From Caryophanales bacterium (lineage in GTDB: Bacteria > Bacillota > Bacilli > Exiguobacteriales > Exiguobacteriaceae): 64,000 bases of DNA. A program made the translations under genes and the position numbers. How positions within the stretch are numbered: position 1 is the first letter of the stretch; each line of letters opens with the position of its first letter. Shown in pieces: positions 53,912 to 63,051 of the stretch. The stretch is from positions 1,510,583-1,574,582 of the forward strand of contig CABJAC010000001.1 of the NCBI GenBank assembly GCA_902363455.1. The letters are read 5' to 3'. A model generated the notes under the pieces. That model was not told the DNA's origin. It did no database searches and worked only from the letters and a program-made list of their open reading frames with translations.

Positions 53912-54422
53912 ATGGTCAAATATACAAAGGCGTTTAAAGTCCAGGTCGCTGAGCGTTATCTGACAGGACGAGACGGATACCGAGGTGTGGCGAAAGAATT
54001 CGGGATAGCGCATAACCTGGTCCGTGAGTGGTCACATCTCTATGAGCGCTGGGGGGGAAACGATCTTCGATCCTTCCTATACAACACACTCGCTGGCATT
54101 TAAACTGGAGGTATTAAATGACATGGCGACCAACAGGCTGTCCAATAGAGAGACGGCCGTAAAATACCGAATTTCCTCCCCGGGGATGATCTCGAGATGG
54201 CGATCGACGTATGATCGGGAAGGGACCGCAGGTCTGGTCGCCAGACCGAAAGGACGTGCCCCGATGGCGAGACGAAAGAAGAAGGAATTTGAAGAGATGA
54301 CAGAAGTCGAGAAGCTCAAAGAGCGGATCGAGTATCTCGAGATGGAGAACGCTGCGTTAAAAAAATTGAAAGCCTTGGTTCAAGAAGAGAATGCGCGACG
54401 AACCGGATCAAGGCACAAGTAA
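53912..54422 (+). pseudogene. IS3-family transposase OrfA, frameshifted
   Basis: The first frame from ATG 53912 ([19 protein letters not shown], an HTH) runs to [14 protein letters not shown] and then shifts. The continuation ([20 protein letters not shown], a second HTH, then a leucine-zipper end) is in another frame up to 54422. The break falls in a run of seven G at about 54051-54057; six G would restore one ~169-aa OrfA. It is either a real 1-nt insertion or a slippage/assembly effect. Confidence 0.85.
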
Positions 54423-54430
54423 TCGATGAA

Positions 54431-55261
54431 TTGCGATCAATCTATCCCGTTCCGGGACTCCTCCGCGTGCTCGGTATGGCACGAAGCGTTTATTACTATT
54501 GGCGGACGCGCCTGACGGGCGAAGACAAGTATGCGGAAGTGAAGACAGCCATCCATGCCCTCTTCCACGAACACGAGGGACGATGTGGCTACCGTCGCAT
54601 CCACGCACTTCTCGAACGCCAGGGCTTCCGGCACGATCCGAAGACCGTGCGCCGTCTTATGAACGAGCTCGGTCTCAAATGTCTCGTCCGCATGAAGCGA
54701 TACCGCTCCTATAAAGGACGGGTCGGAAAGGTCGCACCGAATCTTCTTCAACGTGACTTCAAGGCAACCGGTCTGAACCAGAAATGGGTGACTGACGTCA
54801 CTGAATTTCACCTGTTCGGGGAGAAGCTCTACCTCTCTCCGATGATGGACTTGGGAAACCGTGAGATCATCGCCTATACCATGTCGGACCGTCCTACATA
54901 TCGATTCGTTGGCGAAATGTTAGATCAGGCAATCGGGAAGCTCGACGGAGAGGCACGCCCAATCCTGCATTCCGATCAAGGGTGGCATTATCAATACAGA
55001 GCGTTCACTGGTACGCTCCACGAGCACGGCATTACGCAAAGCATGTCCCGTAAGGGCAACTGTCTCGACAACGCAGCCATCGAAAGCTTCTTCGCCGTGC
55101 TCAAGTCAGAGCTCCTGTATCTCAAGGCGTTCGATGACATGGACCACTTCAAATGTGAGCTCGAGCGTTACATCGAGTACTATAACCATCGTCGTATCAA
55201 GAGACGACTAAAAAACCTGAGCCCGGTAGAATACCGGACTCAGGTCCTCAAGGTCGCCTGA
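54431..55261 (+). CDS. IS3-family transposase OrfB (integrase core)
   Basis: 276 aa from a TTG at 54431; in practice made as OrfAB by -1 frameshifting at the in-register A_AAA_AAA (54359-54365), since the frame is open from there. The DDE residues are Asp122 (KWVTDVTEF), Asp182 (LHSDQGWHY) and Glu218 (NAAIESFF). The HTH_21 region and the [18 protein letters not shown] end are typical. It is intact, but production depends on the damaged OrfA. Confidence 0.93.
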   Translation: MRSIYPVPGLLRVLGMARSVYYYWRTRLTGEDKYAEVKTAIHALFHEHEGRCGYRRIHALLERQGFRHDPKTVRRLMNELGLKCLVRMKRYRSYKGRVGKVAPNLLQRDFKATGLNQKWVTDVTEFHLFGEKLYLSPMMDLGNREIIAYTMSDRPTYRFVGEMLDQAIGKLDGEARPILHSDQGWHYQYRAFTGTLHEHGITQSMSRKGNCLDNAAIESFFAVLKSELLYLKAFDDMDHFKCELERYIEYYNHRRIKRRLKNLSPVEYRTQVLKVA

Positions 55262-55273
55262 CAAATTATTTAT

Positions 55274-55298
55274 TGTCTAACTTTTTTGGTTCAGTTCA
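55274..55298 (-). repeat. IS right inverted repeat
   Basis: The reverse complement begins TGAACTGAACCAAAAAAG and matches the left repeat at 21 of 25 positions. Confidence 0.9.
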
Positions 55299-55319
55299 GA
55301 AGCAGAAGGTTTTTTTTGA

Positions 55320-55604
55320 TTAACGCTCTTGGTTATCGTCGTCAGAAGGTGTTACATCTGATGCGTCATCTGATGCATGTGACAAATCCGGTGCTTCTTC
55401 ATCCGTTGATGGATTTTCATCCGAAACATCTTCTGAGTGTTCCTGCGTATCTGCTGACTCCTCTTTCGAGTCCGCGTGTTTGTCTGTATCTTGTTTTGCT
55501 TTTGGTTTCTCGGTATGTGACTCGTCGCGTCCTGCGATTTCGTCGTTTGTCATTCGATTTCCCGAAGTAATTGGATCTGTTTCTTTGTCGTGTTGCTGTG
55601 CCAT
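55320..55604 (-). CDS. Small acidic low-complexity protein
   Basis: A 94-aa protein made almost wholly of D, E, S, T, K, Q and H with no hydrophobic segment, so probably disordered and soluble. GAGGGGG precedes the ATG. The IS insertion lies 17 bp beyond its stop and has split its terminator. No family recognised; similar short hydrophilic proteins in Bacilli are often stress-induced. Confidence 0.6.
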   Translation of the reverse strand: MAQQHDKETDPITSGNRMTNDEIAGRDESHTEKPKAKQDTDKHADSKEESADTQEHSEDVSDENPSTDEEAPDLSHASDDASDVTPSDDDNQER

Positions 55605-55656
55605 GAAAAATCCCCCTCAATCTGTGATGTTAAGAGTATTCCCTCACCTGCACAGC

Positions 55657-57411
55657 TTAAACATCAAGCGTATGGCTGGTTTTCGAAAAATCGGCAATCA
55701 AGTTCGCAATCGGCTGTGGATGATGAAGGTAATGTCCTTGGACATATAATTTTTCACCAAGTAATGTGATTTGACGAAATTGGGAAACCGTCTCGACTTC
55801 TTGGATGACCAGTGCGATGTTCAGTGCTTGTGTCAGTGCATAAACGGACTGCAACATCGACTGTTCGAGCTGATTTTGTGCCAGTCGCCGCGTGAAAATC
55901 GGATCCAGCTTCACCGATTGTACCGGTAGACGGAGCAAGGAATTCAACGATGCATAGTGACTGCCAAAATGATCGACACTCAAGCGATAACCGACCTGAC
56001 GCAACGATTCGAGTCGACTAATCGCCTTGCGCCGTCCCGTCTGCAACACTTCCTCACGAATTTCAAGGACAATCCGGTCCCGTTTGAATAACGGCTGGTT
56101 CGCAACTGTCAACAAATCAGCGAGCATCTCATCGGACTGAAACTGGCTCGCCGATAGATTAATGGAAATCGTGACCGGGTGACCCAATTCCTGTTCCAGA
56201 CGGACACTGTCCGTGATGGCCTGACAAACCGTAAATCGTCCGATTTGACCGAAACTGCCCATCCGTTCAGCGACTGGAATGAAGTCTGCCGGACTGACGA
56301 AGCCGAGAATTGGATGGTTCCAACGTAATAATGCTTCGACCGCCACCGTATGGCCAAGTTTAGCATTGAAAATCCGCTGGTAATACAGTTCAAATTGTCC
56401 TCTTGCGAGAGCCTGCCCGAGTTCTTTTTCCAAAACGTGCTCAAACGGATGTTGCTCGAGTGCACGATTTTGTGTAACAAATAAGGTGCCGGCCTTCCCG
56501 TCCAACTTGACTTGTTGCATCAACGCTTCTGCTGCATAAACTTGTGTTTGACGGTTCATATAATCCCCGATCAACAGGCTGACCCCGGATGAAGCGGTGA
56601 CACGGATTGGTTCATGGCTGATTCCTTCGATTGGGCGTTCAATTGCCTCGATAATCCAGTTCGCATACGTATTGCCATGTTCCATGAACTCTGCTTCGTC
56701 GATGGGTGCCAACACAACAAATTCGTTCCCGTCCATTCGTCCGACGACATGGTCGATGATCGGCACGTATTTTAAGCGGGACGCAATTTCCTGCAACACC
56801 TTATTGCCAATCCGGTAACCGTACGTCGCATTGATGGCATGAAAATTATCGAGATTCAGGACCATTAGAAACGTCGACTGATTCGTCACACTGGAAATCA
56901 AACGGTTCATGTAGCGTTCATTATAGACGTCGGTTAAGGCATCCTTGATGACGTACGTTTCCACACTGATCGATTTACTGATGATATTGGCATAGTTCTC
57001 AACCAACGCGATGTCCTTTGCGTCGAAATCATACGGTTTGTCATCGAATGCACACAATGTCCCGATCTTTTCGTTTTCCGCATTTTTAATGGCCACACCT
57101 AAGAAACTACCGTTTCCAAGCGATTTCGTGACCGGGTGGTTACTCGTATGGGGATCCGCCAACAACTCGTTGATTTGAATCTTTCCGTCCGTTTCATCGA
57201 TGACGAGCTTACAAAGTACATGTTGATAGACATGGGTCGTTCCTTCGCCGATCAGTTCTTTTTCCTGGTTGATTGCCTTGACGATGAAGTTACTGTTTAA
57301 ATCATTTAACGCAAAAAACAGTGTGTTAACACCGATCTCTTCACTTAACTTTTTTAAAATCTCTTCAACGAGCGGATGCAGTGCTTCATACCGCATTTGC
57401 ATATTATCCAC
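55657..57411 (-). CDS. GAF-GGDEF-EAL protein with degraded catalytic motifs
   Basis: A 584-aa soluble protein: a GAF-like domain (about 1-150), a GGDEF domain (about 155-310) whose loop reads RMDGNEF instead of RxGGDEF (227-231), and an EAL domain (about 320-570). EAL itself (359-361), the Asn in SINLSAS and Lys501 remain, but the metal-binding DDFG motif is DHFG (480-481). Cyclase activity is unlikely and phosphodiesterase activity doubtful, so a c-di-GMP receptor or scaffold role is plausible. GTG start with AGGAGG 8 nt upstream. It lies 21 bp after the kinase gene. Confidence 0.85.
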   Translation of the reverse strand: MDNMQMRYEALHPLVEEILKKLSEEIGVNTLFFALNDLNSNFIVKAINQEKELIGEGTTHVYQHVLCKLVIDETDGKIQINELLADPHTSNHPVTKSLGNGSFLGVAIKNAENEKIGTLCAFDDKPYDFDAKDIALVENYANIISKSISVETYVIKDALTDVYNERYMNRLISSVTNQSTFLMVLNLDNFHAINATYGYRIGNKVLQEIASRLKYVPIIDHVVGRMDGNEFVVLAPIDEAEFMEHGNTYANWIIEAIERPIEGISHEPIRVTASSGVSLLIGDYMNRQTQVYAAEALMQQVKLDGKAGTLFVTQNRALEQHPFEHVLEKELGQALARGQFELYYQRIFNAKLGHTVAVEALLRWNHPILGFVSPADFIPVAERMGSFGQIGRFTVCQAITDSVRLEQELGHPVTISINLSASQFQSDEMLADLLTVANQPLFKRDRIVLEIREEVLQTGRRKAISRLESLRQVGYRLSVDHFGSHYASLNSLLRLPVQSVKLDPIFTRRLAQNQLEQSMLQSVYALTQALNIALVIQEVETVSQFRQITLLGEKLYVQGHYLHHPQPIANLIADFSKTSHTLDV

Positions 57412-57432
57412 GAATCACCCCTCCTTTCCGCC

Positions 57433-59085
57433 TCACTCCGGCACCATTTCAACGGGAAACTGTACTGTAAACGCACTGCCGACGCCTTCTTCCGAATGGA
57501 CATCAATTGATCCGTCATGATCTTTGACGATCATTTGACAAATGGCGAGACCAAGACCCGTGCCACCGATTTTCCGGGTATCTGAATTGTCCGCCCGGTA
57601 AAACTTATCAAAAATAAACGGAACCGATTTTTCCGGAATCCCGATTCCTTCATCTTCAATCGTCAATCGGATCGAGTGCTCCTGCACGATACCTTTAATC
57701 TGAATCTGTCCACCGTCCGGTGAATATTTGATCGCATTCATGATCAGGTTCGTAAGCAGTTGTTTCATTTTTTCTTCGCTCGCTGTCACCTCGTAACGAC
57801 CTGGTTCAAAGGAGACACGAATCCGGTGTTTACTGCTCGCCAAATCAAACATCGGCCGCATTTCAAACACCAATTTCTTTAAGTCCATTCGTTTTTTGAT
57901 CGTACCTTGCGTCAAATCTTCACCCTTTTGAATCTCCAAAATATCGTCAATCAATTCCGCCAACCGGACAGTCTCGGAATGAATCGTTTCGAGGTATTTT
58001 TTCTGACGCGGACCATCGAGTGTCCGACGCATCAACAGTTCGGTGAAGCCCATGATCGAGGAAAGCGGCGTCCGTAATTCGTGCGACACGATCGAAACAA
58101 ACTCGGATTGTTTTAAATCGAGCTCCTTTTCCTTCGTCACGTCGCGCAAGACAAGCATCATCCCCCACTCGACATTGGCAATCGCAATCCGTTCTGCGTA
58201 GGCACTGAGCAGTAAATTTCCACGAAACGCCGACAATTCAATCGTCTCGCCCGGGATTTCCCCGTTCATCAACTGACCGATGTAGTCGTGCAGAGCATCC
58301 GCTTGGTCGATATGTTCAAATAACGAGGTCGCCCGTTCGTAGGCATGGCGGAACCCTTGCGCCTGATTAACCAGTTTCGGTGGGAACATGTTCAGCAAAG
58401 CCTGATTGGCATAAATCTGTTCGCCGCTGCTTTCAATATAGAGAACCGCTTCGCGGATCGAATCGAGTAATTGATACGTTTTGATTTTTTCGTGTTCCAT
58501 CTGATGAAACAACAAATGGCGTTCCAGCGTCATGCCTAATTTGCGCGACAGGTCTAGAATGTCTCCGACCTGTTCCAGATTAAACTGTTCAAACGGATGT
58601 TTGAGATAGATGATCCCGACGACGCCTCCATTACTTGGGGATTGAACGGGAATGGCTGATTCATACATCGCTTCCGCCAATGGAAGCTGGACGGATTTAC
58701 GCATGACAAAAGAGCGGCGTAACACCGAATATTGATCCAAATCTTTTTCAATCAATTCAATGTCTTCGACGCCTTGCGTCACGAGATGGCTGAGTTGCTC
58801 ACGTCGGTACAACAGGATGGCACCGGCTTCCAAATCCACGAGGTGAAGCAGTTTGACAAGCAATGTCTCACACGCCGACTCGACATTTTGAGTCGCTAAC
58901 GCTTCCATGATCTCATTTCGATGCTTCAATTTGTGTTCCACTTCGACAAGATCCTGTGTCAATTGACCGATTCTCTGTTGATCCGTCGTCACAGGTGCTT
59001 TCCCTTCATTTAATGGAAAAGGACCGGTCTTTAAACGGTACGGTCTGACTTTTTTTTCGGGACGGTAACGCACGACTTTTTTCAA
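57433..59085 (-). CDS. Cytoplasmic sensor histidine kinase (GAF-PAS-HisKA-HATPase)
   Basis: A 550-aa protein without membrane segments. A short coiled coil (38-60) precedes a GAF-like domain (to ~190) and a PAS-like domain (~200-315). The H-box is VSHELRTPL with phospho-acceptor His335, then an N-box NLIMNAIKYS, DEGIGIP and GGTGLGLAI of the ATPase. No response regulator is adjacent, so it is an orphan. TTG start with AGGAGG 7 nt upstream; an extended -10 lies at 59124-59132. Confidence 0.9.
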   Translation of the reverse strand: MKKVVRYRPEKKVRPYRLKTGPFPLNEGKAPVTTDQQRIGQLTQDLVEVEHKLKHRNEIMEALATQNVESACETLLVKLLHLVDLEAGAILLYRREQLSHLVTQGVEDIELIEKDLDQYSVLRRSFVMRKSVQLPLAEAMYESAIPVQSPSNGGVVGIIYLKHPFEQFNLEQVGDILDLSRKLGMTLERHLLFHQMEHEKIKTYQLLDSIREAVLYIESSGEQIYANQALLNMFPPKLVNQAQGFRHAYERATSLFEHIDQADALHDYIGQLMNGEIPGETIELSAFRGNLLLSAYAERIAIANVEWGMMLVLRDVTKEKELDLKQSEFVSIVSHELRTPLSSIMGFTELLMRRTLDGPRQKKYLETIHSETVRLAELIDDILEIQKGEDLTQGTIKKRMDLKKLVFEMRPMFDLASSKHRIRVSFEPGRYEVTASEEKMKQLLTNLIMNAIKYSPDGGQIQIKGIVQEHSIRLTIEDEGIGIPEKSVPFIFDKFYRADNSDTRKIGGTGLGLAICQMIVKDHDGSIDVHSEEGVGSAFTVQFPVEMVPE

Positions 59086-59123
59086 TGAGTTTCCTCCTTC
59101 CGGTTCCTGAATTCATGTCTAAA

Positions 59124-59132
59124 ATTATAGCA
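59124..59132 (-). promoter_or_regulatory. Extended -10 promoter of the kinase/GGDEF-EAL operon
   Basis: On the minus strand TGCTATAAT is a perfect extended -10; the -35 region is weak. Confidence 0.55.
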
Positions 59133-59159
59133 CGGGCGACGGCAACTGAAACAGAAAAT

Positions 59160-59594
59160 TCAATCCGTCGTTTCGGTCAACAGACGGCTGAAGGACTGCT
59201 CAAAAGACATGTCTTCCTGGCGTGTCCGTTTTTTTGGACCTTTCGTTCGCCCGCCGGCCCGACGAATTTCCTGTCCAACATGCCGGGTATGTAGTAGAAA
59301 ATCAATATTCTCGTTCGTAAAGACTCGACCATTCTGATCAATCGCCCGTCCTTTACGTGCCAATGCCAGCGCTGCAAGACCATAATCCTGAGTCACGACG
59401 ACATCACCCGGTGCCATCCGGTTGACGATGGCAAAATCAACCGCATCAAGCCCCTGTCCGATTGTGATCGTCGTTGCACCGGGGCGGTTGAATTGATGGG
59501 CCGTGTCACAAACTAAAAACACCTCATATCCTTTGCTGAGCCGAATCGTCAAATCCACGACCGGACACCCGTCGGCATCAATCCATATGTTCAT
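59160..59594 (-). CDS. YaiI/YqxD-family (DUF188) protein
   Basis: A 144-aa protein with the family signature WIDADGCPVVD (normally DADACPV), VVTQDYGLAALALARKGRA and the late FxxSFSRLL. It has a PIN-like fold of unknown role. Normal length. AAGGAGTG precedes the ATG. It is monocistronic and divergent from the ABC exporter. Confidence 0.9.
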   Translation of the reverse strand: MNIWIDADGCPVVDLTIRLSKGYEVFLVCDTAHQFNRPGATTITIGQGLDAVDFAIVNRMAPGDVVVTQDYGLAALALARKGRAIDQNGRVFTNENIDFLLHTRHVGQEIRRAGGRTKGPKKRTRQEDMSFEQSFSRLLTETTD

Positions 59595-59724
59595 ATCACG
59601 TCACTCCTTATTTCCGTTCACTTCTTTTAGTGTCCGTGACGACAGGAATGACTGTCAAGTGAATCGTTCCAAGTTGACCATACTCCCCATAAAACAGACA
59701 ATAGACAGGAAAGGATGTGCCGAA

Positions 59725-61473
59725 GTGAAATCTGCTACATTTAAATCATTTTTATCATTACTCAAAAAAAGCGAACCACCGATCGGACTGCTGTCGGCTG
59801 CCGTGACGGTTTCCGTCATTCAGGCACTCGCTGCCTTGATGATTCCTTGGTTCTTAAAGTCTTTGATTGACAACTTCTCCGTCGATCGCCTGACACCTGG
59901 TTTGATCACCCTGTTCATCGTGATCTTCATCGTTCAAATGATCAGCAATGCGTTTTCGATCTATTGGCTGCACATTGCCGGGCAACGGATCGTCGCGAAT
60001 CTCCGGACGATGTTATGGAAACACCTGCTAGGTTTACCCATTCCATTTTACGACGAAACGAAATCCGGTGAACTCGTCTCGCGTCTCAATAATGATGCGA
60101 CGACGCTACAACAGTTATTATCCGAGCAACTCGTTCGTCTGTTAACATCCATCGTCTCCATCGTCGGTGCAGTCACGATTTTATTTTTCCTCGACTGGCA
60201 GATGACGCTTGTGATGGTAATTGCCGTGCCGCTTACGTTATTAATCATCATCCCGCTCGTTCGAAAGCTTCATCAGATTTCCCGCGAGACGCAAAAAGAA
60301 CTGGCCGGCTTATCGGGATTTTTTGCCGAAATGTTAGGTGAAGTGCGCCTGATCAAATCGCAGGCGACGGAAGAGTATGAGATGGACCGGGGACAGACCC
60401 GGATTGAAAATCTGTTTGGTTTTGGTGTCAAGGAAGGGAAAGTCCAAGCGATCTTGCTGCCGGTCTTCAATGTCGCCTTGACCTCGATGCTGATCATCAT
60501 CATCAGCTTCGGTGCCTACCGCGTCTCGACGAATCAGATTACCGCCGGGGAGCTCGTCGCCTTCTCGTTATACCTGTTCCAAATCATGACTCCGCTCGTG
60601 ACGATGACCGAATTCGTTTCAAAACTGCAAAAAGCACGGGGAGCGACGGAACGGATCTCCGAATTGCTCGAAGAACAGCCGGAAACCGACGGCACACGTC
60701 AGGTCGAGCGCCCGTTCGCAGCAGTTCATTTTAATCACCTGTCGTTCGGTTATGATGATACGACACTGTTGCACGACGTCACCTTCTCCTTGCCACGTGG
60801 TCAAACGACGGCAATCGTCGGACCAAGCGGCTCCGGAAAATCGACGTTGTTCGCCCTGCTCGAACGCTTTTATCAACCGACAGCCGGTCAGATCGAACTC
60901 GGTCCACACGCCATCAATGAGTTTGAACTGGCGAGCTGGCGTAATTCAATCGGTTACGTCGCTCAGGATTCGCCGGTCTTGTCCGGGACGATCCGCGACA
61001 ATCTGTTATATGGATTAACGGGTGACGTCACAGAGCAACAAATCCGGGAAGCGGCCGAGATGGCCAATGCCGACGAATTCATCCGTTCGTTCGCAAACGG
61101 ATACGGAACCGAGATCGGCGAACGGGGCGTTAAACTGTCCGGCGGTCAGCGGCAACGGATTGCCATCGCCCGCGCCCTCCTGCGTGATCCGGAGCTGTTA
61201 CTGCTTGACGAAGCGACATCGAGTCTTGACTCCGAGTCAGAACGTGTCGTTCAAGAAGCGCTCGAACGGCTAATGGAAGGTCGGACGACATTCGTCATCG
61301 CCCACCGTCTCGCGACCGTCCGGCATGCTGATCAAATCGTCGTCCTCGAACAAGGACGTGTTTCCGGCATCGGGACACATGACACGCTCGTCGCGTCGAA
61401 TGTTTTGTATAATAAACTCGTAACGCAACAATTCATCGGTCAAACCGAAACGACCAGGGGGAATAACAGATGA
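59725..61473 (+). CDS. ABC exporter half-transporter (multidrug type)
   Basis: A 582-aa protein: six membrane helices (about 20-310), then an ATPase domain with Walker A GPSGSGKST, signature LSGGQRQR, Walker B LLLLDEATSSLD and H-loop AHRLATV. This is the BmrA/LmrA layout, exporting hydrophobic compounds as a dimer. The GTG at 59725 with AAAGGAT upstream is the start; the open frame before it (from 59503) overlaps the divergent DUF188 gene. It overlaps the next gene by ATGA. Confidence 0.92.
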   Translation: MKSATFKSFLSLLKKSEPPIGLLSAAVTVSVIQALAALMIPWFLKSLIDNFSVDRLTPGLITLFIVIFIVQMISNAFSIYWLHIAGQRIVANLRTMLWKHLLGLPIPFYDETKSGELVSRLNNDATTLQQLLSEQLVRLLTSIVSIVGAVTILFFLDWQMTLVMVIAVPLTLLIIIPLVRKLHQISRETQKELAGLSGFFAEMLGEVRLIKSQATEEYEMDRGQTRIENLFGFGVKEGKVQAILLPVFNVALTSMLIIIISFGAYRVSTNQITAGELVAFSLYLFQIMTPLVTMTEFVSKLQKARGATERISELLEEQPETDGTRQVERPFAAVHFNHLSFGYDDTTLLHDVTFSLPRGQTTAIVGPSGSGKSTLFALLERFYQPTAGQIELGPHAINEFELASWRNSIGYVAQDSPVLSGTIRDNLLYGLTGDVTEQQIREAAEMANADEFIRSFANGYGTEIGERGVKLSGGQRQRIAIARALLRDPELLLLDEATSSLDSESERVVQEALERLMEGRTTFVIAHRLATVRHADQIVVLEQGRVSGIGTHDTLVASNVLYNKLVTQQFIGQTETTRGNNR

Positions 61474-62351
61474 CAAAAACAATTGGTTTCATCGGACTGG
61501 GTGTCATGGGTCAAGGCATGGTCCGCAATTTATTAAAAGCCGGCTTTTCCGTCAAAGGCTATAACCGGACAAAAGAAAAAGGGCTGCCGCTCGAACAGGA
61601 CGGCGCTGTAATCGTCGATACGATTCAGGAAGCCGTGACGGATGTCGACGTCGTCATCTCGATCGTCGGATATCCGCAGGACGTGGAAGAGATTTATTTG
61701 GCGGAAGACGGCATTTTAGCATCGGCAAACCCGGGGACGATCGTCATTGACATGACGACATCAAGTCCCGCACTCGCAATCCGGATTGCGGAGCAAGCTG
61801 CTCAAACAGGACTTCACGCCCTCGACGCACCGGTCACAGGCGGCGACCTCGGTGCAAAAAACGGGACACTCGCGATTCTCGTCGGCGGTGAAGAAGCAGC
61901 CTTCGATACGGTCAAACCACTGTTCGAGGCGATGGGCAAATCGATCGCCCGATTTGGTGGTCCGGGACAAGGGCAGTCGGCTAAACTCGCCAATCAGATC
62001 GCGATTGCCGGATCGATGATTGGAACAGCGGAAATGCTGCTGTTCGTCACGAAATCCGGCATCGATCCGACACAGTTCGTCGAGACGATCAAAAGCGGCT
62101 CGGCCGGCAGCTGGTCACTCGAGAATTTGATTCCGCGTGTCATTGCGGAAAACTATTCTCCCGGCTTCTTCGTCAAACATTTCATCAAGGACATGCGTTT
62201 GGCACTCGAACGTGCGGATGAGATGGGCATTTCGACACCGGGTCTCGCCCTCGTCAAAGACTTGTATGAGGAACTGGCCGCGTCCGGTCATGCCGAATCA
62301 GGAACACAAGCCCTCTACTTGCTGTTAAAAGAAAAAACACCGTCACGTTAA
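61470..62351 (+). CDS. 3-hydroxyisobutyrate-dehydrogenase-like oxidoreductase
   Basis: A 293-aa beta-hydroxyacid dehydrogenase. The NAD(P) motif GFIGLGVMGQGMVRNLLKAG is N-terminal, followed by DAPVTGGDLGAKNGTLAI (substrate-binding) and the catalytic lysine in GQGQSAKLANQI. The substrate is unknown; relatives act on 3-hydroxyisobutyrate, tartronate semialdehyde or succinic semialdehyde. It is translationally coupled (4-bp overlap) to the exporter. Confidence 0.9.
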   Translation: MTKTIGFIGLGVMGQGMVRNLLKAGFSVKGYNRTKEKGLPLEQDGAVIVDTIQEAVTDVDVVISIVGYPQDVEEIYLAEDGILASANPGTIVIDMTTSSPALAIRIAEQAAQTGLHALDAPVTGGDLGAKNGTLAILVGGEEAAFDTVKPLFEAMGKSIARFGGPGQGQSAKLANQIAIAGSMIGTAEMLLFVTKSGIDPTQFVETIKSGSAGSWSLENLIPRVIAENYSPGFFVKHFIKDMRLALERADEMGISTPGLALVKDLYEELAASGHAESGTQALYLLLKEKTPSR

Positions 62352-62363
62352 GCGACGAAACGA

Positions 62364-62414
62364 CAAAACGAGTCTGACCTGCCCGATGAAGGGTGGATCA
62401 GACTCGTTTTTTTT
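62364..62414. terminator. Bidirectional terminator
   Basis: AAACGAGTCTGA pairs with TCAGACTCGTTT, followed by a T8 run on the plus strand. Confidence 0.85.
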
Positions 62415-63051
62415 ATGCCGAACGTGTCGCTGGCTGTTGTTCTTTTTTTAATTGTTCGTAAAAATGTGCCATCGTCGTATCGAAATACGGTGTCAGCAGG
62501 ACGACCCCGACAGTACTGAGTAAGGCGAGGATGCCCCAGATGATGAAGCTGAGGTACAGCTTCACGAGACGCCACTTATGACCATGCATCATCCGTCGGC
62601 TTTCCCCGAGTACTTGGAAAAACGACAGATCCGGTCGGTCAATCAACAAAAACGGAACCAGTCGATACATCAAGTAAAAATAGATCGCCGGTACGATCAA
62701 AAAAGAACCCAAGTAGACGAGCAACGTGACAACCGTATAGGCAGCCATTACTTTCAAATAAAAGCGGATCGATGAAAATCCTTCGAATAATGTGCCAATC
62801 CCTGCCGTCTCACCACGGACGAGACGTAAGTAGGAAATCGTCCGTCCAACCGTAACCGGTGCGAGGACAATCGTCACGACGATATTCAAGGCGACGAAGC
62901 GAAGCATGCTGTCGAGATTGTCTTGATCAAACGACATCCGACTTGCAGCCAGCGCAAAGATTAAGAAATAAACGATCGAAATACTGAGCGCTGTCAGCCA
63001 TTTTCCTTTCAGCGTCGCGAGTGCAGCTTGTTTGTACTGTAGATTTGTCAT
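62413..63051 (-). CDS. DUF975-family membrane protein
   Basis: A 212-aa protein with about five hydrophobic segments. ALATLKGKWLTALSISIVYFL at the N-terminus and FFQVLGESRRMMHGHKWRL (SxxLMKGxK-like) are typical of DUF975. Function unknown. AAAGGAG precedes the ATG. Confidence 0.82.
   Translation of the reverse strand: MTNLQYKQAALATLKGKWLTALSISIVYFLIFALAASRMSFDQDNLDSMLRFVALNIVVTIVLAPVTVGRTISYLRLVRGETAGIGTLFEGFSSIRFYLKVMAAYTVVTLLVYLGSFLIVPAIYFYLMYRLVPFLLIDRPDLSFFQVLGESRRMMHGHKWRLVKLYLSFIIWGILALLSTVGVVLLTPYFDTTMAHFYEQLKKEQQPATRSA

Larger units (their letters stand above)
53857..55298 (+). mobile_element. Complete IS3-family insertion sequence (1442 bp)
   Basis: The element has imperfect 25-bp terminal inverted repeats (21 of 25 matching), begins TG and ends CA, and is flanked by a 4-bp direct repeat GAAG (53853-53856 and 55299-55302). 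It carries orfA, orfB and an A7 frameshift site, the layout of the IS150/IS3 group. The target was the hairpin of a terminator shared by the genes at 52851 and 55320. orfA has a 1-nt frameshift, so this copy may be inactive. Confidence 0.93.

Noticed and set aside
59503..59724. Upstream extension of the ABC exporter frame
   Set aside because: It overlaps the divergent DUF188 gene; GTG 59725 has a proper ribosome site and the usual exporter N-terminus.
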